Shown one piece after another: positions 17,415-26,593 of a DNA stretch of 64,000 bases. Source of the stretch: Magnetococcales bacterium WMHbinv6. GTDB lineage: Bacteria; Pseudomonadota; Magnetococcia; Magnetococcales; Magnetaquicoccaceae. Where the stretch lies: NCBI GenBank assembly GCA_002753135.1, contig PDZV01000014.1, positions 1-64,000 on the forward strand. Reading direction: 5' to 3'. The position numbers were made by a program, and so were the translations under genes. The stretch's first letter is position 1. Each line of letters begins with the position of its first letter. The notes beneath the pieces were generated by a model. It was not told the origin of the DNA. It saw only the letters and a program-made list of their open reading frames with translations, and did not search any database.

Positions 17415-17573
17415 AGGAGCCTGGCAAAAATAACTTGTGCAGATTGCGCCGGATTTTGGTTCGCCCGCTGGGCGCGAAAAGGCGCGCATACTGTCAGTAT
17501 GTAAGCCTTTTCGCAACGACGCGGGCGGGCCAAAAGACAAGCAAGATGTCCAAGTTATTTTTGCTAGGCTCCT
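17415..17573. repeat. 159-bp near-palindromic element (MITE-like or long hairpin)
   Basis: The outer arms 17415-17437 and 17551-17573 are inverted copies matching at 22 of 23 positions. The inner sequence is also self-complementary with interruptions. For example, GCGCGAAAAGGC (left) faces GCCTTTTCGC (right), TTTTGG faces CCAAAA, and the centre is CATACTGTCAGTATG. The right arm ends exactly at the stop codon of the minus-strand kinase gene. The element carries no ORF. It could be a non-autonomous mobile element or a bidirectional terminator; the long terminal arms favour a mobile origin. Confidence 0.7.
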
Positions 17574-19525
17574 TAGCCCAGGAAGCGTCGTACCCGTGGC
17601 AGAAAGTTGGCATAATCGAAAGGTTTGGTGATAAAGTCGTTGGCTCCCATCTGGAAGGCTTTTTCCCGCGTGGCGATGGCGTCGTCACCGGTGACCAGAA
17701 TAACGGGAATTTCGCGACTTTCCGGTTTGTTGCGCAGTTCGCGCAGCAGTTCAAAGCCGTTCATGCCCGGCATCTGCACGTCGGCGATGATCAGGTGAAA
17801 GGTGTGGGCAGCCACCAGGTGCAGCGCGGTCAAGCCGCTGTCGGTTTCGATGACCGAGGTGCGTTGATGGGTCAGGCGCAGACGCAGCAGATTGCGGAAA
17901 TCGATGTCGTCATCGACGAGCAGAATCTGCGGCGTCACCTCCGGCAGCGAGGCATAGAAGGTGCTGCCTTCCTCTTCCTTGGATTCCACGGTCAGGGTGC
18001 CGCCGTGGGCCTTCATCAGTTCCAGGCTGAAAGGCAGGCCGAAGCCGGTACCGTGTTCCCCCGCCGTACCGACCGTGGAACTCTTCTCTTCCAGACAGAA
18101 AATTTTGCTCTGACGTTTTTTGGAGATGCCGATACCATTATCGCGCACGGCCAGGGTGAGCGGGTTTCCCTCTTGCGAGGTGACACGAATCTGCCCGCCC
18201 GGGCGACAAAATTTAATGGCATTGGCAAGCAGGTTGCGCACCACTTCACCGAACAGGTCGGGATCGGCATAGAGACGGCATTGGGCGTTGACCGCATTTT
18301 CCAGACGGATGGTTTTTTGCGCGGCAGCAGGGGTAAACTGTTCGAGCAGGGAATCGACGAGAAAATGGGCGTTGATAAATTTGGGCTTGGGGGTGATTTT
18401 GCCGGTTTTTAACCGTCCAATATTGAGCAATTCGTCAATCATCTGGACCATTTTCTGGCAACTGTCGAGCATCCAGCGAATAAACCCTTTCTGCCGTTTG
18501 CTGAGAGGATCTTTTTTGTCGCTGTCCATCAACTCCAGAAAGCCCATGATGGTGGTAAACGGACCGCGCAGGTCATGGGCCACCAGGGAGACAAATTGAT
18601 CTTTGAGGCGGGTTGCCTGTTCCGCCTCCTCTTTGGCGCGGCGCAGGGCCAGTTCTACCTGATGATTTTTGGTGATGTCGCGGGCAATGACCACGGTGTG
18701 CCAGCCATCCGGGCGTCGAATGGGTGAGATGGAGGCGGCGACCGGAAAGGTTTCGCCATTTTTGCGCCGCACGGTAAATTCACTGATGTGACCGACCATG
18801 CTGCCCTGCCCAAACTGCCGGAAGGTGTCATAGGAGGCGATGATCCGTTTTTTGAAATCCGACGGGGGGAGCAGGGAAAAAACCTCTTTGCCCAACATCT
18901 CTTCCGGGGCGTAGCCAAAGGTTTTGCTGGCGGCAGGATTCCAAAAAATGACATGTCCCTCCTGATCGAGCAGAATGATCGGATCGTGGGCGGCGGAGGT
19001 GATAATATCGAGTTTTTCCTGGGTTTCCTGCAGTTGGGTGGTGCGTGAGCGCACCCGGTTTTCCAGTTGGTCGTGGGCCGACTGCAAAGCCTGCATGGCT
19101 TCGGTCAGGGCCTGAGCGTTGCGGCGTTTTTCCAGGGAATAATGGATGGCGCGGCTGACCGATTCCAGGTTGAGATCGGTTTTATGCAGATAATCGTCAG
19201 CACCGGCCCGCAAGGCCTCCACAAGGGCCTCTTCACCGCTGGTACCGGTAAAAAGAATAAAACCGGCATGGCAACCGGCAGCCCGCAAACGGTGAACAAC
19301 TTCAATACCGGTTTCGCCCTGCAGCCGATAATCAACAAAAATGATTTGTGGCATGGTAGAGCAGAGCAGTTCCAGGGCATCTTGTCCGCTGGCGCACTGG
19401 ATGCAGGAGACCGACCAGTGGCGAATTTTTTTCAGCAAGCCGGAGAGCAGCGCCCGTTCAACCGGATTGTCATCGATAATCAAAATGCACAGCGACTGGT
19501 CCATAGCGGCTACCGGGTTAACCAT
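17573..19525 (-). CDS. Hybrid histidine kinase (REC-PAS-HisKA-HATPase-REC)
   Basis: Cytoplasmic sensor kinase of 650 residues with no membrane segment. An N-terminal receiver (about 11-125, IIDDNPVERALLS, FVDYRLQGETGIEV, HKTD) is followed by a short coiled coil and a PAS domain (about 165-285, DPIILLDQEGHVIFWNPA). Next come a HisKA domain with the phosphoacceptor His in SLVAHDLRGP (about His316), a HATPase domain (about 405-520, NLLANAIKF, DNGIGIS, GTGFGLPF) and a C-terminal receiver (about 535-648, LLVDDDIDFRN, IADVQMPGMNG, ITKPFD). A terminal receiver after the ATPase indicates a phosphorelay to a separate HPt protein or internal control. An alternative start at 19504 would remove seven residues. 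The partner regulator is not evident nearby; the gene reads toward the palindromic element at its 3' end. Confidence 0.88.
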   Translation of the reverse strand: MVNPVAAMDQSLCILIIDDNPVERALLSGLLKKIRHWSVSCIQCASGQDALELLCSTMPQIIFVDYRLQGETGIEVVHRLRAAGCHAGFILFTGTSGEEALVEALRAGADDYLHKTDLNLESVSRAIHYSLEKRRNAQALTEAMQALQSAHDQLENRVRSRTTQLQETQEKLDIITSAAHDPIILLDQEGHVIFWNPAASKTFGYAPEEMLGKEVFSLLPPSDFKKRIIASYDTFRQFGQGSMVGHISEFTVRRKNGETFPVAASISPIRRPDGWHTVVIARDITKNHQVELALRRAKEEAEQATRLKDQFVSLVAHDLRGPFTTIMGFLELMDSDKKDPLSKRQKGFIRWMLDSCQKMVQMIDELLNIGRLKTGKITPKPKFINAHFLVDSLLEQFTPAAAQKTIRLENAVNAQCRLYADPDLFGEVVRNLLANAIKFCRPGGQIRVTSQEGNPLTLAVRDNGIGISKKRQSKIFCLEEKSSTVGTAGEHGTGFGLPFSLELMKAHGGTLTVESKEEEGSTFYASLPEVTPQILLVDDDIDFRNLLRLRLTHQRTSVIETDSGLTALHLVAAHTFHLIIADVQMPGMNGFELLRELRNKPESREIPVILVTGDDAIATREKAFQMGANDFITKPFDYANFLPRVRRFLG

Positions 19526-19607
19526 GAGAAGAAGTTAACCTACCATGATAGACCCTTCACTGCAAAATCGCAATTAATTAACCAGGCATTGCCTCGAAAA
19601 AAACTGT

Positions 19608-21095
19608 TTATGCCTGCAACGCAGAGAGGATGCGTTGTACCGGTTGGTGCCAGTTGTTGGGTTCGCTTTGCCGGAAAAGGTGCATGTCGGGATACCAGGG
19701 GGTGGTGGCATGCTGCGACCAGCGCCAATCCGGAGCGTAGGGTAACAACAGCCATACCGGAACCCCTAACGCGCCACCCAGATGGGCAACGGAGGTATCG
19801 ATGGAGATCAGCAGATCCAGGTTGGCGATGATGGCAGCGGTTTGCGCAAAATCGCGCAACGCTTCATTCAGATCAATCAACTCCATGCCCGGGTGGGGTG
19901 TCAGGGGCTGCTGTCGCTCAGGATCTTTTTGCAGGCTGATCCAGGTGATGCCGGGCAGGGAGGCCAGCGGTGCCAGGGCTTGCCAGGGGCAGGAGCGGCG
20001 GCGTAACGGATCATCCTGGTGCAGGGGCTTGCCTTGCCAGACCAGGCCGATCCGCCGCTTGGGTGGTGACGGCAGCAGGCTTTGCCACTGCTTGACCAGC
20101 AGCGGATCGGCCCACAGATAGGGAATGGTGGCGGGAATGGTCTCTGCCTGGGTAGCCAGCAGCATGGGCAGCGAGAGCAAAGGCGAATAACAGTCGATCT
20201 GTTCTGGCCAGGTGAATTGTTCCGCCGTGGCGATGGCGTCGATACAGGGCAGGGGGCGGAGCAGGGGAATCAGGGCGGCTTGACAGCTCAAGAGAACCTG
20301 TGCCCCCATGGCCTTGAGCTTTGGCAGATAACGGACAAATTGCACCGTATCGCCAAAACCCTGTTCGGCCACAATCAGGATGGTTTTTTCCTGCAGAGAG
20401 GAGCCATCCCAGCGGGGGATGGCAGGCTGGTCAAGCAGGCAACGGGGTTTGAGCAGACATGCCCTGTCGCCAACAGCCTGCAGTCGCCATTCATACTCCC
20501 GCCATCCGGTCTGGTAATCCGCCATCAACAGCGCGGTCAGGCCCAGATTGATATGGCCATCGATCCACTGGGGATCCAGAGTGACCGCCTGTTCAAAGCA
20601 GCTCCTGGCCTCGGCCAGTTGCATGCAGGCCTTCAGGCAGAGACCCAGATTGATCCAGGCCTCTTTAAACGCTGGCCGCAGTTGGATGGCCTGGCGAAAA
20701 GCAACGATGGCCTCTTGGGCCTGTCCCAGATCCATCAAGGTGTCTCCCAGATAAAAATGGGCCTCTGGATGCTGGGGATGTCGTTGCTGAAAATCGCGAA
20801 ACCTCTCCAGCGCGGCACGGCTTAATTGGCGATTTTTCAGTACGATACCTAAGGACAACAACAGATCGGCATTGTCCGGGTCACGCAGAAGCGCCTGACT
20901 GAGCAGGTTGGTGGCAGTGCGTAAATCGCCGCTTTCCTGACAGGCCAGACCATACGGGTGCAAAATACGCGGATGGCCGGGAAACTGTTGCAACAGACTT
21001 TGGTAGAGCGCCATGGCCTGCTGCAGCTCCCCTTGCTGATGCAAGCGCACGGCGGTTGCCAGATGTTCTTTCAGGAAATGGATATCTGTGTTCAC
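19608..21095 (-). CDS. TPR-repeat glycosyltransferase (GT9/GT-B-like C-terminus)
   Basis: Protein of 495 residues with about six TPR repeats in the N-terminal half (for example AEARSCFEQAVTLDPQWIDG and AIVAFRQAIQLRPAFKEAW), then a glycosyltransferase-like domain (about 235-490). That domain includes ILIVAEQGFGDTVQFVRYL and, near the C-terminus, DLLISIDTSVAHLGGALGVP, a nucleotide-sugar-binding pattern of heptosyltransferase-like GT-B enzymes. TPR-GT fusions of this kind are common in flagellin and surface-protein glycosylation loci. I chose the GTG at 21095 because it overlaps the stop of the upstream epimerase gene as GTGA; an in-frame ATG at 21122 would overlap by 31 nt. Last gene of the minus-strand glycan operon. 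The acceptor is unknown. Confidence 0.75.
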   Translation of the reverse strand: MNTDIHFLKEHLATAVRLHQQGELQQAMALYQSLLQQFPGHPRILHPYGLACQESGDLRTATNLLSQALLRDPDNADLLLSLGIVLKNRQLSRAALERFRDFQQRHPQHPEAHFYLGDTLMDLGQAQEAIVAFRQAIQLRPAFKEAWINLGLCLKACMQLAEARSCFEQAVTLDPQWIDGHINLGLTALLMADYQTGWREYEWRLQAVGDRACLLKPRCLLDQPAIPRWDGSSLQEKTILIVAEQGFGDTVQFVRYLPKLKAMGAQVLLSCQAALIPLLRPLPCIDAIATAEQFTWPEQIDCYSPLLSLPMLLATQAETIPATIPYLWADPLLVKQWQSLLPSPPKRRIGLVWQGKPLHQDDPLRRRSCPWQALAPLASLPGITWISLQKDPERQQPLTPHPGMELIDLNEALRDFAQTAAIIANLDLLISIDTSVAHLGGALGVPVWLLLPYAPDWRWSQHATTPWYPDMHLFRQSEPNNWHQPVQRILSALQA

Positions 21096-21982
21096 GATGC
21101 TTGATCCAACACTTTGACCCATTCCGCCATCCCCTGGCGGAATGGCGTATAGCGAAAATCGGCCAACAGCTGACTGAGCTTGCTGCGATCATAACAGCGG
21201 TGACCGCCGACATAGGCGTTGACGTCGGGGGCGGGACCGTCCGGGCAGTAGGGAATGACCCGCAAGGGTTCGCCGATCAACTCGCTGATGGTGCGGTAAT
21301 AGTCCAAATGGCTCAGCAGATCGGGACCGCAGGCGGTATAGGCCTGGCCGTAGGCTGCAGGGTTATCCAGCAAGGCGACGAGGATGCGGGCCAGATCGTC
21401 GACATGAATCGGTTGAATCAGCCCGAGACCGCCGCCGAGCAGTTGCAACGGTTGACCGCTGCGCATCTCCTGCAGCAGGGTGGCGCGGCGGCCATGTTTG
21501 GGGATGGTGCCGGGCCAGCTGCCGGGTCCGTAGATATGGGGCGGACGCAGAATGATTGCCTGCAGTTGCTCTGCCTGCTGGGCCTGCAAGACCACCTCTT
21601 CGGCTTGCCGTTTGGCCCCGCCGTAGTCGGGCAGGTCGCTGAAACGTGCCTCATTTTCGCGCAGGTAGAGGGTGCGGTAGGCGGGGTGATAGACATAATC
21701 ACTGCTGATCATGATCAATCGGCGACAGTGACGCGCCAGCCTTACGCTTTGCTGCAACTGTAGGCTGTTCATGCCGATAAAATCGACCACCAGCTCATAG
21801 GATAGGGTGTCGGGCAGGGTGTCGGGAATCGCTTCCCGTGCCAGCAAAAGGTGTTGGCCCACCGCTGGGTGGAGAGGCTTTTGCCCCCTGGTGACACAGA
21901 TCAACTGATGACCCGCCGCGATGGCATGCTCTGCAAAGCGCCCGGAAAGAAAGCCGCTGCCGCCTAAAACCAGTATTTTCAT
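21092..21982 (-). CDS. NAD-dependent sugar epimerase/dehydratase (extended SDR)
   Basis: Extended short-chain dehydrogenase of 296 residues acting on nucleotide sugars. The Rossmann motif LVLGGSGFLSGRFAEHA begins at residue 5, the catalytic YGGAK (Tyr120, Lys124) is present, and RPPHIYGPG is the usual substrate-side motif. The precise reaction (epimerase, dehydratase or reductase) cannot be determined. Its ATG overlaps the stop of the upstream radical SAM gene by 4 nt (ATGA), and its own stop overlaps the next start, so translation of the operon is coupled. Confidence 0.8.
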   Translation of the reverse strand: MKILVLGGSGFLSGRFAEHAIAAGHQLICVTRGQKPLHPAVGQHLLLAREAIPDTLPDTLSYELVVDFIGMNSLQLQQSVRLARHCRRLIMISSDYVYHPAYRTLYLRENEARFSDLPDYGGAKRQAEEVVLQAQQAEQLQAIILRPPHIYGPGSWPGTIPKHGRRATLLQEMRSGQPLQLLGGGLGLIQPIHVDDLARILVALLDNPAAYGQAYTACGPDLLSHLDYYRTISELIGEPLRVIPYCPDGPAPDVNAYVGGHRCYDRSKLSQLLADFRYTPFRQGMAEWVKVLDQAS

Positions 21983-22866
21983 CCTTTATGCTCGATCAAG
22001 ACGTCGGAGCCGTCGGCATTGAGAAAGGTGCAGCCGTGGCAGGTGGGTAAGGTTTCAATCAGTCCCTGTTCATTCAACTCAACCAGATGACGCCAGGCCG
22101 CGCCCTGATAAATCTCCTGCAAGCTGTGTTCGGCAAGGTTGCCGAAGGCCAGCTCCCGGTTGATATCCATGCTGCAGGGACAGACAGCGCCGTTGACGCA
22201 GATGACCGGTTCCGGGTTGATCAATTTGCTGCAGCGACGCCGCTCTTTCTGGCTGGGGCGCAGCTCTGGGAAGAGATTGGACCAGCTGTGCGGACGCCAG
22301 ACCTCAAAGGCATCGACCCGATGCCAATACATGGCCTTGATTTTTTCCACTTCGCCCTGGTCATCGGCCATCAGCAGGGTATAGAGTTCGGTACGCACCG
22401 GATGCGCTGACTGGGCGTTCAGCTCGAGAAAGGTGTCGATGGCCCGTCGTGCCTGTTCCCCTTGTTCGGCCCGTTGGTAGGCCCGCAGACTCCCTTCCGG
22501 GGTCAACCCCAGCAGGGAAAAACGCATGGCCGGCAAAAGATGCTCATGGATCACCGCCTGGCTGTAGCGTTTTTTCCAGGAGGCCATGTTGCTGGCCACA
22601 TGCGGTTGCAGATCCGGGGTCTCTTTCTGCATGAAGCGCAACCGCTCCAGCAATTGGTTGTCGCAACCAGGATCGCCCATGCCGCCGAAACGGATATGTT
22701 CCGCGACCGTATGGAGTTCGGCAATTTCCAGCAGACATTTTTCAAACAGCTCATTGTCCATGGTGGTGAACGGGTGCCGGAACAGAGAGCCATGCGGACA
22801 GACGGTGCAATGGCTGTTGCAGTGGGTAGTGGTTTCGATGGCAATCCAGCGAAAGTGCAGCGACAT
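21979..22866 (-). CDS. Radical SAM/SPASM-type protein in glycan operon
   Basis: Radical S-adenosylmethionine enzyme of 295 residues. The cluster-binding motif is Cys16, Cys20, Cys23 (HCNSHCTVCPHG). A C-terminal cysteine-rich area (CSKLINPEPVICVNGAVCPC, then CHGC) looks like a SPASM/auxiliary Fe-S region. I placed the start at the ATG at 22866, which has AAGGA eight bases upstream and lies just after the deacetylase stop. The open frame extends further upstream but overlaps that gene with unrelated residues. Enzymes of this type in surface-glycan loci modify sugars or peptides; the substrate here is not predictable. Confidence 0.75.
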   Translation of the reverse strand: MSLHFRWIAIETTTHCNSHCTVCPHGSLFRHPFTTMDNELFEKCLLEIAELHTVAEHIRFGGMGDPGCDNQLLERLRFMQKETPDLQPHVASNMASWKKRYSQAVIHEHLLPAMRFSLLGLTPEGSLRAYQRAEQGEQARRAIDTFLELNAQSAHPVRTELYTLLMADDQGEVEKIKAMYWHRVDAFEVWRPHSWSNLFPELRPSQKERRRCSKLINPEPVICVNGAVCPCSMDINRELAFGNLAEHSLQEIYQGAAWRHLVELNEQGLIETLPTCHGCTFLNADGSDVLIEHKG

Positions 22867-22882
22867 GATGGCGATCCTTGGG

Positions 22883-23809
22883 TCAGGCGGCAGGGGCCGC
22901 TGTCGGCAAAAGGTGAATATGGTCCTCTCTGGGCCACTCCAGCGACGTGCGGTCAGGCAGAGCAAGCCGATTGGAACGAAAACCCAGCTGGATGCCCATC
23001 TCCCGCAGCAGGCGCAGCGTATCCTGGTTGTAGGCGTTGCACGGGTGGGCCATGCTGCGTGGCGACTGCCCGAGCAGATGGGTCAAGTGGGTGAAGTTGC
23101 GCTGATACTCCTGCTGTTGCGCCGCTGCGGGCAAACGGTCCAGGCGGGTGGGATGGGAAAAGGAGTGCAGGCCGATCAGATGACCCTGTTGCTGCAGATC
23201 GAGCAGCTGTTCATCACACATCCACAGATGGCGGGCGGCCTGCGCCGGGTCGTAACCCTGTTGCTGCATCAGCTGTTGCATCAGTTGATCATAGAGGGCT
23301 GTGGTCAAAAGCTCATCGCGCAGATAACGAAAGATGCGGTCGTTCTGGCTGTAAAAGGCAAAATCGGCCAAATGGCCGCTTGCCTGCGGCGAGGATAACC
23401 GCTCCTGCCATTGCGGCAGCAGCCGCAGGGTGGCTGCAAAAAAGGCCTGGTAGAAATGGTCCACCGAGGCAAAAGCAACCGAGCGGAAATGGCGATAAAT
23501 TTCCAGCCACTCCCGGTTGCCGAAAAAAACCGAAGAGTAGACAAACCAGAAAGCGGTCAGGCCACGCCGTTGCAGCACCGGCAAGGCCACCTCATATTGG
23601 CAGAGCAGGGCGTCATCAAAGGTCAGACAGCGATGATCCGCCTGCAGGGTCCCCTCAATGACCCGCTGCAACCATTCGTCTGCGGGCAGAATGGTCTGCT
23701 TTTGTTGCAGGTTTTCCAGCATCTCTTCCAGTTGCGCTGCCGCCAGCGAGCCCTGGCCGACGGGATGGAAGTCGTTATGAAAGTGGTGAAACATAATGCC
23801 GTAGGCCAT
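22883..23809 (-). CDS. Polysaccharide deacetylase family protein (NodB homology)
   Basis: Protein of 308 residues with the carbohydrate esterase 4 features LTFDDA (about residues 62-67, the metal-binding Asp pair) and GLHSFSHP (about 211-218, the metal-binding H-S-x-S-H-type motif). The N-terminus (MAYGIMFHHFHN) resembles deacetylase-like proteins found in surface-glycan clusters. There is no signal peptide, so it probably acts on a cytoplasmic or lipid-linked substrate. First gene of the minus-strand operon, divergent from the Maf-type gene. Confidence 0.75.
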   Translation of the reverse strand: MAYGIMFHHFHNDFHPVGQGSLAAAQLEEMLENLQQKQTILPADEWLQRVIEGTLQADHRCLTFDDALLCQYEVALPVLQRRGLTAFWFVYSSVFFGNREWLEIYRHFRSVAFASVDHFYQAFFAATLRLLPQWQERLSSPQASGHLADFAFYSQNDRIFRYLRDELLTTALYDQLMQQLMQQQGYDPAQAARHLWMCDEQLLDLQQQGHLIGLHSFSHPTRLDRLPAAAQQQEYQRNFTHLTHLLGQSPRSMAHPCNAYNQDTLRLLREMGIQLGFRSNRLALPDRTSLEWPREDHIHLLPTAAPAA

Positions 23810-24004
23810 GCCGGAACACCCTTTTGCCAGCGTGAGTTGTCTCGCACTGCTATGATGGCACTCCCGCAGAGGATGTTCAACCGCTTTTTGCCGTTACCGG
23901 CCAGGAGAAGTGGCGGGCCAGCAGGAAAGAGGCTGTGCCGGGTGCCGCGCCATGGGCGATGGCTAGGAAATTGCTATTACTGTAGGCGAGTCGTGTACAA
24001 GAGA
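23810..24004. promoter_or_regulatory. Divergent promoter region between the two glycan operons
   Basis: This 195-bp spacer separates the minus-strand deacetylase operon from the plus-strand Maf operon and must contain both promoters. I could not assign clear -35/-10 boxes. The plus-strand reading frame of the Maf gene stays open through it and into the antisense of the deacetylase gene, but that part lacks family similarity. Confidence 0.4.
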
Positions 24005-26593
24005 ATGCTCTCTTATGATCAAGCGTATCTGAACGGTCGGGAAATGGAGTCAGGTGGTATGGAAATCGGTCCCATATTGCAGAACAGTTTTGGTGAATAC
24101 TATTTGCCGGCGATCAACCAGGAAATATTTTCCCAATCGGGGGCAGGCAGCTTTTACAGTCGCCAGTTTGATGAGACGCTGCGCGAGAAGGATGCTCTTT
24201 ATCTGATTGTCGGTACCGACTCGGGACGCCTGCTGCACTGGGTGATGGCACGGGGGGTGGCGGAGGGCTCCCGTTACCTGTTTATCGAGTTTCCGGAGCT
24301 GGTTGGCTATCTGCGGCAACAGGCCGATTTTCCGCAAGAGTTGCCTGCGGGCATCCAGGTGTGTGATCCCGAGCGCTGGCTGCAGGTGGCCGAGGCGTGG
24401 TCGCTGCGCGATTACAGTTATTTGGGCAGTGTGCGACCGATCAAGTCGATGGCCGTTCTGGACGGTTTTTTTGAACCGTATGCCCTGCTCTGGAAAAAAT
24501 TTGAAGAGGAGTTGAACGACTATCAGGCCCTGGTGGGGCGGGAGATCGGATCCCGTGTCTTTATGGTCAAGGGGTTGGAAAATCTGGCAGAAAACCAAAT
24601 TGCTGCCGAGTGCCTGCTGGGTCTGTTTGCCGGCAAGACGGCGGTGTTGCTGGCCGGTGGTCCTTCGTTGCCGGAGAGTTTTGCCTGGGTCAAGGCGCAT
24701 CGGCAGCAGGTGGTTCTCTTGGCCGTCTCCCGCATTGCCGTGCAGTTGGAACAGGCTGGCATTCGCCCGGATTGTTATTTTGCCATCGATCCACACGATA
24801 TTATTTTTCATCAAAGCAAGGGGATGCTGGCCTTCTGGCAAGAGAGTCTGCTGGTCAATGTCTACCATCTGAATCCGCGCCTGTTGGGGCAATGGCGTGG
24901 CCGTTCGGTCTTTATGGGGCCGCTCTTTCCGTGGGAAACCCCCCTCAATCCCAGCCATCTTCTCTCCTTTCCCGGTATTACGGTCAGCCATCAGGCGTTG
25001 GGCATGGCCATTGAGATGGGGTTTACCCAGATCATTCTGGCCGGTTTTGATCTGTGCTACGACCGGAGCGGTTTTACCCATGCACCGGGCAGTGAAGAGC
25101 GCAAAACCGGCCCGTTTGCCTCGCCGTTGGAGCTGTGGGTGGAGACCAACGGCGGCTGGCAGGCGGAGACCAAACATGAATTTTTATGTGCCATCCCCAG
25201 TTTGCAGCAGTTGGCGCACTATGCCCAACTGCGCGGCTGTCAGGTGATCAATCCGTCAGCCGGGGCGGCCAAGGTGGAATATGTCCAGCATCTGCCCTGG
25301 TCGCAGCTGGCGGTGGCAGAGGGGGTGGTCAATGGCTGGCAAACAGTGCAGGCGGTTTTGCCGCCGGATGGCCCAGAAAATCGCCAGCACCACTATGAAA
25401 AAGTCAATGACGAGTTGCTGCGCATGCGCAATCTGGTGCAGCAGATCAGCCGTCTGACCGCCGAGGCGATTACCTGCAACGACCGCTTTTTTGGCCGCAA
25501 AGGAAAACCACCTGATTTCAAATACAAATTACGCATGGATGAGATTGAACGGATTCTGGACAATGAGCTGCGTGTGCCCTCGACGTTGGTCAAAAAATGG
25601 GGGGTGGCCGATTTTTTGAAGCTATCGCGCCCGGATAAAGATCGGGAATGGAGTGATCAGGAGATTGAGGAGACCGGGCGGCGCTATTATGAAATTTATC
25701 GGGAGAGTGCCGGGGCCTTGACCCGTTTGCTGGATGATATTCGCCAGCGTTTGCGCGCCCGCCTCGAAGAGGAAAAAAAGAGCCCGAACTTCAAGGTGCT
25801 GACCACGCAATGGCAACGGGATCAACATCCGGGACGGGTGTTTCGTCTGTTGGCGCGGCACCAGGAGGGGTTGGCGGCGTTTGCCGCCAGCGTGCAGACC
25901 ACCCTGCAGGGGTTGCTGGAGAGCTACCAGCAGGCGATGCAGGAGACGGAAACCGACTACAAAGCCTATCTGTTCCAGAGGATGGCCACACCCCAGGTGG
26001 TGCGCAGTCGGGTGATGCGTCTGTTCCGGCAGAAGGAGAGAGACCGATTGTTGACCTTTGCCGAAGGGATGAGCCAAAGTTTGGCCGAGAGCGACATTAC
26101 CGGCAACATGGATCGCCTGGTGATGGCCCACAAGGAGCAGTATCTGTTGTTGATCCGTGGGCTGGCTGCCGAACTGGCGGGTGATCTGGATCAGGCGGAA
26201 AGCTGTTTTCGCCAGATCACCTTGCCGGTGTTGCTGACCGATGCCCTGCAACGACTGCTGACGCTGATGTTGATGCGCCAGAATTTGTCGGCGGCAGTGC
26301 CGATTGCCAAACAGCTTGCCGAACGGGCTTCGATCCATATTCCCCATTATGGCGATCTGTTGCGCCTGACCGGCCAGCGTGCGGAGGCGGTGGCCGTCTA
26401 TGGCGACTATGTCAAACTGGCCAAAAATGATCTGGTGACGCTGAACAAACTGGGCAAACTGCTCGGCGAGTTGGGGGAGTCTGCGGCAGCCAAAGAGGTG
26501 TTTTTGCGGGTATTGCAGCAGGATCCGGGCAACAAGGCGGCGCTGACCTTCTGGCAGCAGTTGTTTCCGGGTGAAGCGGTGGCTGTGCCCTGA
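24005..26593 (+). CDS. Maf-type motility accessory glycosyltransferase (DUF115)
   Basis: Large cytoplasmic protein of about 862 residues of the motility associated factor (Maf) family, which transfers nonulosonic acids such as pseudaminic or legionaminic acid to flagellin. The DUF115/MAF_flag10 domain spans about residues 205-420 with VLLAGGPSLPESFAWV (near 214), SRIAVQLEQAGIRPDCYFAIDP, and LAGFDLCYDRSGFTHAPGS (written in parts: LAGFDLCYD, GFTHAPG). The C-terminal portion is helical, with TPR-like segments toward the end. The start is uncertain: ATGs at 24005, 24044 and 24059 are in frame, and GGAG precedes the last. The stop overlaps the next start (TGATG). Upstream extension of the frame is antisense to the deacetylase gene and was excluded. 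Confidence 0.8.
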   Translation: MLSYDQAYLNGREMESGGMEIGPILQNSFGEYYLPAINQEIFSQSGAGSFYSRQFDETLREKDALYLIVGTDSGRLLHWVMARGVAEGSRYLFIEFPELVGYLRQQADFPQELPAGIQVCDPERWLQVAEAWSLRDYSYLGSVRPIKSMAVLDGFFEPYALLWKKFEEELNDYQALVGREIGSRVFMVKGLENLAENQIAAECLLGLFAGKTAVLLAGGPSLPESFAWVKAHRQQVVLLAVSRIAVQLEQAGIRPDCYFAIDPHDIIFHQSKGMLAFWQESLLVNVYHLNPRLLGQWRGRSVFMGPLFPWETPLNPSHLLSFPGITVSHQALGMAIEMGFTQIILAGFDLCYDRSGFTHAPGSEERKTGPFASPLELWVETNGGWQAETKHEFLCAIPSLQQLAHYAQLRGCQVINPSAGAAKVEYVQHLPWSQLAVAEGVVNGWQTVQAVLPPDGPENRQHHYEKVNDELLRMRNLVQQISRLTAEAITCNDRFFGRKGKPPDFKYKLRMDEIERILDNELRVPSTLVKKWGVADFLKLSRPDKDREWSDQEIEETGRRYYEIYRESAGALTRLLDDIRQRLRARLEEEKKSPNFKVLTTQWQRDQHPGRVFRLLARHQEGLAAFAASVQTTLQGLLESYQQAMQETETDYKAYLFQRMATPQVVRSRVMRLFRQKERDRLLTFAEGMSQSLAESDITGNMDRLVMAHKEQYLLLIRGLAAELAGDLDQAESCFRQITLPVLLTDALQRLLTLMLMRQNLSAAVPIAKQLAERASIHIPHYGDLLRLTGQRAEAVAVYGDYVKLAKNDLVTLNKLGKLLGELGESAAAKEVFLRVLQQDPGNKAALTFWQQLFPGEAVAVP

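Noticed and set aside
23411-24004. Upstream extension of the Maf-type gene
   Set aside because: The extra roughly 200 codons are antisense to the polysaccharide deacetylase gene and lack Maf similarity, so the gene is started at 24005 or later.
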